DNA of 5,349 bases, taken from Myxococcales bacterium (lineage in GTDB: Bacteria; Myxococcota; Bradymonadia; UBA7976; UBA1532). Position numbers and translations under genes: made by a program. The notes under the pieces were generated by a model. It had not been told where the DNA came from. It did no database searches and was given only the letters and a program-made list of their open reading frames with translations. The stretch lies in contig JAGQJJ010000333.1 of NCBI GenBank assembly GCA_020430675.1, positions 1 to 5,349 on the forward strand. The letters are read 5' to 3'. Below, piece by piece: positions 1-5,349 of the stretch; position 1 is the first letter of the stretch, and each line of letters starts with the position of its first letter.

Positions 1-1011
1 CCGCCGGCCCCGCCCGCTCCACCACGGCCCGCGACGCCCGCCGCCGACGACGCGCTCGCTGCGGCCTTGGCCGCCGCGGCGGCCGATGTCGACGATGAAG
101 GCGATCTGGGCGGTCTGGAGCTGACCCCACGGGCGCCCAGCCCGTCGGCGGGCTTTGACCCGTTTGGCAGCCTCGATCTGGGCGTTTCGTCGCCGGCCGG
201 CCCGCCGGTCGCGCCCACGACCGATCCGGTCGCGCCCGTGGGCGGTCCGTCGCGGGGCACGCCGCTCTCGTCCAATGACATCCTGGCCGCGATTCACCAA
301 GAGCTCGACAGCCCGCATATCGTGGCGGCCAGCCGACCGCCGGCGCAGGCGGCGAGCCCGTTGGCGACCGCGGCCGATTTTGCGGCGCTGCCGGTGGCCG
401 ATCGCGAGAGCGTCAACCTGCGCCCGCCGGTCGCCGGCCCGCGTCCTCGGCGGGGCAGCCGCACCGGCATGGTCGTGCTGCTATTGCTGCTGCTCGGCGC
501 CGCTGCGGCGGTGGCGTGGTACCTGCTGATCCACGAGCCGTCGACGCAGGTCGGTGAAGACCTGTCGCGCCGGCCGGCGCGCCCCGAGCCGCCGAAGCCG
601 CCCGCGCCAGCCGCGTTGGAGAAGCCGATCGACGTGCGCCTCGTGAGCACGCCGCCGGGCGCCATCGTGTTCGAGGGCGGCAAACCGCTGGGGCCGACGC
701 CCTTCGACCTGAAGGTCAAGACCGCCGAGCCGCGCAGCTTCGTGCTCAAGCTCGACGGGCATGCCGACCTGCCGTACCGGCTCGATCCGAAGGCGCTGAC
801 CGCCGGTGAGGCCCCGGTGGAGGTGCCTCTGGCCTTGACCGCGGTGGCGCCCGCCCCGGTTGATGCTGGCGCCGAGCCGCCCAAACCGGACGCGCGCCCG
901 CCGGTGGCCGCGCCCGATCCGACCGGGCAGCGTCGGCGCAATCCGCCGCCGAGCCGCCGGCGGGCCACGCCATCGGTCGACAAGCTGCGCGATCCATTCG
1001 CCAACCCCTGA
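1..1011 (+). CDS. Single-pass membrane protein with C-terminal PEGA-like domain (5' truncated)
   Basis: The frame is open from base 1 to the TGA at 1009-1011, giving 336 visible residues, so the true start lies upstream. A TTG at 67 is the first internal start candidate, but the same Ala/Pro-rich composition continues before it, so I do not take it as the start. Window codons 1-155 are Pro/Ala/Asp-rich and low in complexity. A basic stretch (RPRRGSR) precedes one strongly hydrophobic helix at about codons 156-177 (bases 466-531). By the positive-inside rule the N-terminus is cytoplasmic and the C-terminus periplasmic. Codons 210-277 (bases 628-831) resemble a PEGA domain: STPPGA, then GGKPLGPTPF, then a beta-rich segment with LKLDGH. 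A Pro/Arg-rich tail follows. PEGA domains often sit at the ends of myxobacterial signalling or envelope proteins, including kinases and zinc-ribbon proteins. The N-terminal domain that would decide the role is outside the window, so function is unknown. Confidence 0.8.
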   Translation, partial: PPAPPAPPRPATPAADDALAAALAAAAADVDDEGDLGGLELTPRAPSPSAGFDPFGSLDLGVSSPAGPPVAPTTDPVAPVGGPSRGTPLSSNDILAAIHQELDSPHIVAASRPPAQAASPLATAADFAALPVADRESVNLRPPVAGPRPRRGSRTGMVVLLLLLLGAAAAVAWYLLIHEPSTQVGEDLSRRPARPEPPKPPAPAALEKPIDVRLVSTPPGAIVFEGGKPLGPTPFDLKVKTAEPRSFVLKLDGHADLPYRLDPKALTAGEAPVEVPLALTAVAPAPVDAGAEPPKPDARPPVAAPDPTGQRRRNPPPSRRRATPSVDKLRDPFANP

Positions 1012-1047
1012 GTGACGCAGGGGTTGCCGGCATCCTGACAGGTTTTT
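1002..1047 (+). terminator. Possible terminator hairpin overlapping the stop codon
   Basis: CAACCCCTG at 1002-1010 and CAGGGGTTG at 1018-1026 form a perfect 9-bp stem with a 7-base loop. The left arm includes the first two bases of the TGA stop at 1009-1011. A run of five T's occurs at 1043-1047, but 16 bases after the stem instead of directly after it. A short CCTG-A-CAGG palindrome (1034-1042) sits immediately before the T run, and its CCTG could compete for pairing with 1018-1021. This is therefore a weak or non-canonical terminator. I saw no hairpin with a T run for the opposing minus-strand operon. The rest of the 133-base gap to 1144 is locally AT-richer around 1070-1112 and shows nothing else recognisable. 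Confidence 0.35.
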
Positions 1048-1144
1048 GGTCTTCAGCAGCCGAGGGCCTCTTGGGGATTGCCTCGACTTTCTTCCAATAT
1101 CAGCATGTTTGAGCGCCGCCGGCCGCGGGTCTGCTGACAGAAGC

Positions 1145-3073
1145 CTACTGAAATGCGAAGATCAGCACCCGGCCGCCGCCCGGCGCGTCGGGCTCGCCGA
1201 TATAAGCGCGCCACCCATCGGCGGTGCGGCCCATCGCCACCCCGTGGGCAAATGAGGGGCCCGCGTCGGGCACGGTGATCGACGCGATGGCGGCCATCTG
1301 TTCGGTGATCAGCCAGACAAACGTCGCCGAGCCGCCGCTCTCGGCGCCGAGCAGCAGCAGCTCGGCGGGTGCTGGGCCCTGCAGCCGCACCATCGAGCGG
1401 CCGATGCCGTTGATCACCCCGAAGCGCGCCGCGCGGTTGCCGTTGCGGTCGAACAGGTCGATGTTGTCCGTTCCGCCGAGCATATAAACCGGCGCCCGGC
1501 GAGCGATGGGGCGCACAAAGAGGGCGCTCGTGGCCGCGCCCGATGTGGGCAGGCCCAGCTCGACCGGCGCGCCGAGCGTATTGGCGACCCCGTCGACCGG
1601 CAGGGCCAGCGGCAGGCGGCCCGCGCGGCCCGGCTCGGTGCTCAGCGCGATCACCGACAGCTCGTCGGTCGTCGGCGACACCAGCAGGTGCACCTTGGCG
1701 GCGAGCGGTGCGTCCACCTCGCGCAGCTCGCCGTCGAGCCCGTCGCCGCGGTGAAAGACCAGACCCACGAGCCCGGCGCCGCCCGCGCCGGCCGGATCGG
1801 CGACCGCCACCACGCGCTGGTCCGGCAGCGCGGCGAGCGCGGCGACCCGCAACGCCTGGCCCGCGTCAAGCGCGGCGACTTCTTCGCCGCTCGGGTCCAG
1901 CACGCGCAGCATGCCTTGATGGGCCAGCACCACGAGCGGGTGGTCTTCGGCGAGCAGATTGGAAAACCCGAAGCCCGCTTGCGGCAGGTCGACCGGGTGG
2001 CGGAAGCGCACGCCGCCGCCGCCATCGAGGGCGATCAACTCGTCGGCGGCGCCCACCAGCAGCTCGTCGGCGCCGTCCCCGTCCAGATCGGCGCCGCCCA
2101 CCAGCACCTCGCCGAAGCCGCTCGCGCCTTCCGGCGCTGCGATCACCCCCACCGGCCGCGCGCAGTGCAGCGGGGGCTCGCCCAGGTTGTTGCAGGCGGC
2201 GCCGTTGGCGCAGATGGCGTTGAAGACCATCGCGCAGGCGCCGCAGCGGGGGTCGGGGCCCTCATCGATCGTGCGATCGCAGTCGTCGTCGGCGCCGTTG
2301 CAGACCTCTTCGCCCGGGGCGATCTCGCCTTCGCAGGGCCCCCAGGCGCCCGCGGCGCAGGTCTGCTCGCCGGCGCGGCAGGGCGCCACGTCAACGCCAC
2401 AGGCCCGGCGCAGCCCCTCATCGATGGCGCCGTCGCAGTCATCGTCGACGCCATTGCACGTCTCGGGGGTGGGCGCATCGCGGGGCACGCAAGGCCCGAA
2501 CGCGCCGTCTTCGCACGCGCGCAGCCCTTCGCTGCACGCGCCGACCTCGCCGCCGCAGGCTTCGACGACGTCTTCATCGGTCTGGCCGTCGCAGTCATCG
2601 TCCTGGCCGTTGCAGGTCTCGGCGATCGGCGCGACGTCGCAGTCGGCGAACGCGCCTTCGACACAGGCGCGGACCCCGGCGGCGCAGCGGCCCTGGCGCA
2701 TTGCGCAGCGCATGGTCACCCCCTCGTCGGCGGTGCCGTCGCAGTCCTCATCGCGCCCGTCGCAGGTCTCGGTACCCGGCTCACCCGGGCGGCAGGGCAG
2801 CGTCACGCCCGAGACGCAGCGGGCCGGCGCGACCATCTCGGCGCAGACGCCGACGCCGCAGGTGGTCGGACCGACGTAATCCTCGTCGGCGGTGCCGTCG
2901 CAATCGTCGTCGACCCCGTCGCAGGTCGGATCAAAAGCCGCGCAATCGTGAGCCGCGTCGATCGGAGGCCCGCTGGCGTCGACCGGCGGCGCGGTGAAGG
3001 TGCGATCGAGGGGGCGGCGTTCGACGCAGGCCAGCGCGCCGATCATCAGCAGGGGCCACAGCGCATGTCTCAT
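1145..3073 (-). CDS. Lipoprotein with five MopE-type Cys/Asp repeats and a FG-GAP/beta-propeller-like C-terminus
   Basis: The protein has 642 residues. A short signal peptide ends in a lipobox-like ALA before Cys16; Val at +2 (no Asp) suits outer-membrane sorting. A Pro/Asp-rich neck follows. Five copies of C-[DN]-G-x-D-[DE]-D-C-D-G-x2-D-E start at Cys51, 104, 154, 206 and 258, spaced 50-53 residues, each with four further cysteines before the next. This matches the putative metal-binding (MopE-type) motif common in myxobacterial secreted proteins. In the last copy the DCDG glycine is Arg267. A five-Cys linker spans 277-304, then about 338 cysteine-free residues contain a calcium-type DLDGDGADE loop (329-337) and a final GxxMGRTADG...IGEPDAPGGGRV element typical of FG-GAP/integrin-like propeller blades. 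The ATG overlaps the TGA of the preceding gene (ATGA) with no strong Shine-Dalgarno, which implies coupled translation. It is a paralogue of that gene. Probable role: surface or periplasmic metal-stabilised binding or adhesion protein; the ligand cannot be told. Confidence 0.9.
   Translation of the reverse strand: MRHALWPLLMIGALACVERRPLDRTFTAPPVDASGPPIDAAHDCAAFDPTCDGVDDDCDGTADEDYVGPTTCGVGVCAEMVAPARCVSGVTLPCRPGEPGTETCDGRDEDCDGTADEGVTMRCAMRQGRCAAGVRACVEGAFADCDVAPIAETCNGQDDDCDGQTDEDVVEACGGEVGACSEGLRACEDGAFGPCVPRDAPTPETCNGVDDDCDGAIDEGLRRACGVDVAPCRAGEQTCAAGAWGPCEGEIAPGEEVCNGADDDCDRTIDEGPDPRCGACAMVFNAICANGAACNNLGEPPLHCARPVGVIAAPEGASGFGEVLVGGADLDGDGADELLVGAADELIALDGGGGVRFRHPVDLPQAGFGFSNLLAEDHPLVVLAHQGMLRVLDPSGEEVAALDAGQALRVAALAALPDQRVVAVADPAGAGGAGLVGLVFHRGDGLDGELREVDAPLAAKVHLLVSPTTDELSVIALSTEPGRAGRLPLALPVDGVANTLGAPVELGLPTSGAATSALFVRPIARRAPVYMLGGTDNIDLFDRNGNRAARFGVINGIGRSMVRLQGPAPAELLLLGAESGGSATFVWLITEQMAAIASITVPDAGPSFAHGVAMGRTADGWRAYIGEPDAPGGGRVLIFAFQ
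2261..2923 (-). repeat. Five-copy Cys/Asp metal-binding-type repeat inside the 642-aa lipoprotein gene
   Basis: The conserved 14-codon core falls at 2882-2923, 2723-2764, 2573-2614, 2417-2458 and 2261-2302, a period of about 150-159 bases. Each core encodes two cysteines seven residues apart, ringed by Asp/Glu, and is followed by a spacer with four more cysteines. The cores are alike at DNA level too: the plus strand shows recurring runs such as gccgtcgcagtc. Copies 1 and 2 align best with copies 1 and 2 of the neighbouring paralogue, and the last copies of both run into the same CGAC linker, so the extra unit here is one of the middle copies (3 or 4). Confidence 0.85.
3070..3073 (-). other. 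ATGA start/stop overlap between the two lipoprotein genes
   Basis: On the minus strand the ATG of the 642-residue gene (3073-3071) shares two bases with the TGA of the 622-residue gene (3072-3070). The bases just upstream (minus strand CTGTACCGGGCCGAACC) contain no good Shine-Dalgarno sequence. Re-initiation after termination is the likely way the second gene is translated, which would keep the two paralogues in a fixed ratio. Confidence 0.8.
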
Positions 3074-4938
3074 GGTTCGGCCCGGTACAGCCGGAAGAGG
3101 TGCACGCGGCCACCGCTGCCTTCATCGGGCGCGCCGACAAACAGGCGCCAATCGCCCGTCGGGGTCTGGCCGACCGCCACCGACCACCCGAAGCTCGGCG
3201 AAGCGCTGGGCGCGGGCAGCCGCTCGACGCGCGCGGCGCTGTCGTCGATATAGGTCCAAAGCCCCACTTCGCCCGCCGATTCGGCGCCGACCACCAGCGT
3301 CTCGGCCAGGGGGTCGAAGACGCGCTCCAATCGTCGGCCCACGCCCTGCCCATTGCCGCCGGGCGCGAGGCCTATTCCGATAAACCCTGTGATGTCGAGC
3401 AGATAGATGCGCCCCGCCCCGAGGGCCGGCCGCGGGTTGCTCAGGGCGACCACGTCGCCGCGACCGGGCAGGAAGCGCCCGCCGACCGCGCCCTCGCCGA
3501 ACGGGCCGCTGTTGAACTGCGGCGCGACCGCCTGCTGGCGGCCGTTGCCGGTGGGCGCGAGGTAGAGCACCAGCACGCGGCCCTGCTCGACCTCGGCCGA
3601 GATGAACAGCGGGCCGCCCAGCGACCACAGGCGCTCGCCGAAGCGGGTCTCGCCCTCGTTGCCCGTCGCGGTCCCGTCGGGCACCAGGCTGTCGCGCTGC
3701 CAGTTGAAGAAGCCCACCTGGCCGGGGCCGTGATCGAACTCGGGGTCGGCGGCGACGAGCCGGCCCGAGACCACCGCCAGCGCGAGGGTGGGGCGAAAGA
3801 GGCCGCCCGACGTCCAATCGTCGAGGCGGCGCCCCATGCGATCGAAGACGCTCAACTGATCCGCATCGGTGGCAGCGATGACCTCGATCGTGTCGTCTTC
3901 GGCCAGATCGCCCACCGCGATCGCCCGGCCCATCGCCGCCGGCCCGTTGAGCGTCCACAGCCGGCGCCCGGTCGCTCCGGAGAGCGCGGCGATCAGGCCC
4001 GTGCCGCCCGCGACCGCGTCGCCGACGCCGTCGCCGTCCAGATCGCCCGCCGTGACCAGCACCGCGCCCAGGCGCCGCTCGCCGTCGGCGGCGTCGATGC
4101 GCGCGAGCGGCGCCAGGCACCAGGAGGGCGCCGAGCCGTCATCGGGATCGCAGCGCGTCTGCACCGCGCCGGCCGTGCAGACGCGCGCGGCCAACGAATC
4201 GCAGGCGCCGCAAGGGCCGTCGCCTTCGTCGATCCGGCCGTCGCAGTCCTCGTCGCGGCCGTCGCAGCGCTCTGGCTGCGGATCGACTGGCGCGCAGGGC
4301 ATCTGCCGGCCATCGACGCAGCGCTCGATGCCTTCGGCGCAATCCCCGGGCAGCGCGCAGGCGCGATCGAGCGCTTCGTCGACGGCGCCGTCGCAGTCGT
4401 TGTCGGCGCCGTCGCAGACCTCGTCGCCGGGCAGCGCGATCTCCTTGCACTCCGCCCACTCGCCCTCGACGCATTGTTGGGTGCCGCCGCAGGCGTTGCC
4501 TTCCAGGGCGCAGCCGCGGCTGATGCCCTCATCGGTGGCGCCGTCGCAGTCCTCGTCGCGCCTGTCGCAGGTCTCTTCGCTCGGCGAGCCGGGCCGGCAG
4601 GCGATCTCGACGCCCGAGACGCAGCGCGCCTGCGTCGCGCAGAGGCCCAGGCCGCAGGTGACGCCCTCGTAGTCTTCATCGGGCACGCCGTCGCAGTCAT
4701 CGTCGTGTCCGTCACATGTGGGATCGGAGATCGCGCAGCTTTCGGCGTCCGCGCTCGCGGCGTCGGGCGGGGGCACCGCGGCGTCGAAGTCGGTCCGGTT
4801 GAGGGGCCGACGCTCGACGCAGCCGGCGGTGATGAGCAGGCTCAGCGCCAGGATGAGGCCGGCGAGCCCGCCGCTCGGCCATGGGCGCGCGCTCGCCGGG
4901 TCGGCGCCGTTCGTCGCGCGGCCGGCGGGCCCTACCAT
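3070..4938 (-). CDS. Lipoprotein with four MopE-type Cys/Asp repeats and a FG-GAP/beta-propeller-like C-terminus
   Basis: The protein has 622 residues. The ATG at 4938 is the only ATG/GTG/TTG before the signal sequence, so the start is well fixed, although it gives a long 24-residue n-region. A hydrophobic segment (about 25-39) ends in a lipobox ITAG before Cys40, then VERRPLNRT, nearly identical to the downstream paralogue. Four metal-binding-type motifs start at Cys75, 124, 175 and 225 (49-51 residues apart). Variants are CDRRDEDC in copy 2 and DNDC in copy 3. A five-Cys linker spans 243-274. The remaining ~348 residues have no cysteine and carry a calcium-type loop DLDGDGVGD (299-307), a weaker GDLAEDDTIEV blade (343-353), and a clear FG-GAP end: FGWSVAVG, then FVGAPDEGSGGRVHLF (583-615). 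The gene overlaps the upstream membrane-protein gene by 7 bases and the next gene by 4. Likely an outer-membrane-anchored, disulfide-rich stalk carrying a propeller head; ligand and metal are unknown. Confidence 0.9.
   Translation of the reverse strand: MVGPAGRATNGADPASARPWPSGGLAGLILALSLLITAGCVERRPLNRTDFDAAVPPPDAASADAESCAISDPTCDGHDDDCDGVPDEDYEGVTCGLGLCATQARCVSGVEIACRPGSPSEETCDRRDEDCDGATDEGISRGCALEGNACGGTQQCVEGEWAECKEIALPGDEVCDGADNDCDGAVDEALDRACALPGDCAEGIERCVDGRQMPCAPVDPQPERCDGRDEDCDGRIDEGDGPCGACDSLAARVCTAGAVQTRCDPDDGSAPSWCLAPLARIDAADGERRLGAVLVTAGDLDGDGVGDAVAGGTGLIAALSGATGRRLWTLNGPAAMGRAIAVGDLAEDDTIEVIAATDADQLSVFDRMGRRLDDWTSGGLFRPTLALAVVSGRLVAADPEFDHGPGQVGFFNWQRDSLVPDGTATGNEGETRFGERLWSLGGPLFISAEVEQGRVLVLYLAPTGNGRQQAVAPQFNSGPFGEGAVGGRFLPGRGDVVALSNPRPALGAGRIYLLDITGFIGIGLAPGGNGQGVGRRLERVFDPLAETLVVGAESAGEVGLWTYIDDSAARVERLPAPSASPSFGWSVAVGQTPTGDWRLFVGAPDEGSGGRVHLFRLYRAEP
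4225..4716 (-). repeat. Four-copy Cys/Asp metal-binding-type repeat inside the 622-aa lipoprotein gene
   Basis: The 14-codon cores lie at 4675-4716, 4528-4569, 4375-4416 and 4225-4266, a period of 147-153 bases. All keep both core cysteines and the closing Asp-Glu. Copy 1 (CDGHDDDCDG, ending DEDY) matches copy 1 of the downstream paralogue (CDGVDDDCDG, ending DEDY), and copy 4 flows into the same CGAC linker. The array is thus the paralogue's array minus one middle unit. Confidence 0.85.
4932..4938 (-). other. Seven-base gene overlap (ATGGTAG)
   Basis: On the minus strand the ATG of the 622-residue lipoprotein gene (4938-4936) lies just before and out of frame with the TAG of the upstream membrane-protein gene (4934-4932). 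The bases before the ATG lie within the upstream gene's last codons and offer only a weak G-rich ribosome-binding candidate. This supports one operon with coupled translation. Confidence 0.75.
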
Positions 4939-5349
4939 CGCCAGCCGGCCCCGGCGACCGCCGGACCGACGTGCAGCGCGACCTCGTCGCCGGGATCGCG
5001 CGTCCAGGCCCAGACGGCCAGCGCGCCGAGGGCCACGCCCGCGCCGAGCAGGGTCAGGCCGCCGACGTTCTTTGGGATGGCCGCGTCTTCGGCGTCGCGC
5101 ACCTCCGCGGCAAAGCGCTCGGCCTCTTCGGCGGTCTCGGCCGCCTGGTAATGGTTGTAGGCGCGGTCGGCCTGCGCCTCGTCCTGCAGCGACAACGCCA
5201 CCAGCGCCGTGCCGCCGGCGGCCAGGGCCAACGCGCCGCCGGTCAACGTCCAGGCCAGCGCGTGCGAAGGCGGTGGGGGCGGCGGCGGGGGCGGCGGGGT
5301 CGCCACCACCGCAACCGGCGGCGGCGCCTGCGCGGCGGCGCAGCGGGCG
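4932..5349 (-). CDS. Two-helix membrane protein with polyproline tract, C-terminal part (5' truncated)
   Basis: The frame is open from the window edge at 5349 to the TAG at 4934-4932. A GTG at 5309 would give 125 residues, but the same Ala/Pro-rich frame continues upstream (ARCAAAQAPPPVAV), so the real start is probably outside the window. Counting from that GTG, there is a ten-proline tract (5-14), a first transmembrane helix (about 17-41), an Ala/Glu-rich amphipathic stretch with NHYQAAETAEEAERF (about 42-78), a second helix (about 81-102), and a short tail ending GAGWRW. This proline tract, helix, charged loop, helix layout is common at the C-terminus of TPR or PEGA-domain envelope proteins of myxobacteria. 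No TPR or PEGA sequence is visible here, so that kinship is inference. It is the first visible gene of the operon and overlaps the lipoprotein gene by 7 bases, suggesting a membrane partner for the lipoproteins. Confidence 0.7.
   Translation of the reverse strand, partial: ARCAAAQAPPPVAVVATPPPPPPPPPPSHALAWTLTGGALALAAGGTALVALSLQDEAQADRAYNHYQAAETAEEAERFAAEVRDAEDAAIPKNVGGLTLLGAGVALGALAVWAWTRDPGDEVALHVGPAVAGAGWRW
5268..5297 (-). repeat. Polyproline-coding simple repeat
   Basis: Thirty bases encode ten consecutive prolines (CCN codons on the minus strand, a G-rich run on the plus strand) just before the first membrane helix of the truncated membrane protein. It probably acts as a rigid spacer. 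Long proline runs normally need elongation factor P for efficient translation, and the tract is liable to length change by slippage. Confidence 0.75.

Noticed and set aside
294..1004. Minus-strand open frame opposite the PEGA-domain gene
   Set aside because: Low-complexity Gly/Ser/Arg/Ala protein with no motif, while the plus strand encodes a transmembrane helix and a PEGA-like domain.
1053..1137. Inverted repeat TCAGCAG / CTGCTGA as a terminator for the minus-strand operon
   Set aside because: Only 7 bp with a loop of over 70 bases and no T run on the minus strand.
1046..1255. Small plus-strand open frame (69 codons) in the convergent gap
   Set aside because: More than half of it overlaps the 3' end of the lipoprotein gene antisense, there is no clear ribosome-binding site, and the product has no recognisable feature.
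2261..2923. Regularly spaced ~150-base repeats considered as a CRISPR-like or intergenic array
   Set aside because: The repeats are in frame within a coding region, diverge at codon third positions and encode a protein motif; the period and spacer similarity do not fit CRISPR.
1688..3253. Long plus-strand open frame (521 codons) opposite the 642-residue lipoprotein gene
   Set aside because: Same antisense mirror effect. It runs across the junction of two coupled minus-strand genes and shows no recognisable domain.
3100..5151. Very long plus-strand open frame (683 codons) opposite the 622-residue lipoprotein gene
   Set aside because: It is an antisense shadow typical of high-GC DNA. Its regular hydrophobic segments (GGAVAVLVAPVAGL-like) are the reverse complement of the Cys/Asp motif repeats and only mimic membrane helices. 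The opposite strand has a lipobox, conserved motifs and a paralogue.

Overview
The window has about 70% G+C. It carries lipoproteins built from repeated Cys/Asp-rich MopE-type motifs plus FG-GAP-like domains, and proline/alanine-rich envelope proteins including one with a PEGA-like domain. That combination points to a myxobacterium-like organism (Myxococcota or a related former deltaproteobacterial lineage). This is inference from protein style and base composition, because no taxonomic marker gene is present.

Layout. (1) Bases 1-1011, plus strand: the 3' part of a gene for a single-pass membrane protein with a low-complexity cytoplasmic region, one transmembrane helix and a periplasmic PEGA-like domain. 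Its start lies before the window. (2) Bases 1012-1144: a short gap between convergent genes, with a 9-bp hairpin straddling the first gene's stop codon. (3) Bases 5349 down to 1145, minus strand: a tight three-gene operon, read right to left. It starts with the C-terminal part of a two-helix membrane protein with a ten-proline tract (start outside the window). Two full-length paralogous lipoproteins of 622 and 642 residues follow. The genes overlap by 7 and 4 bases, so translation is probably coupled. The operon's promoter is outside the window.

The main point of interest is the lipoprotein pair. Both have a lipobox, a nearly identical Cys-Val-Glu-Arg-Arg-Pro-Leu neck, four or five ~50-residue six-cysteine repeats, a shared five-cysteine linker, and a cysteine-free C-terminal region of about 340 residues that looks like a beta-propeller with a calcium-type DxDxDG loop. 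Apart from the lipidated cysteine they contain 26 and 32 cysteines. Both counts are even, and they differ by exactly one six-cysteine repeat. They look like a duplicated pair of surface or periplasmic metal-binding or adhesion-type lipoproteins, made together with a membrane partner. No enzyme, RNA gene, mobile element or CRISPR array was seen.
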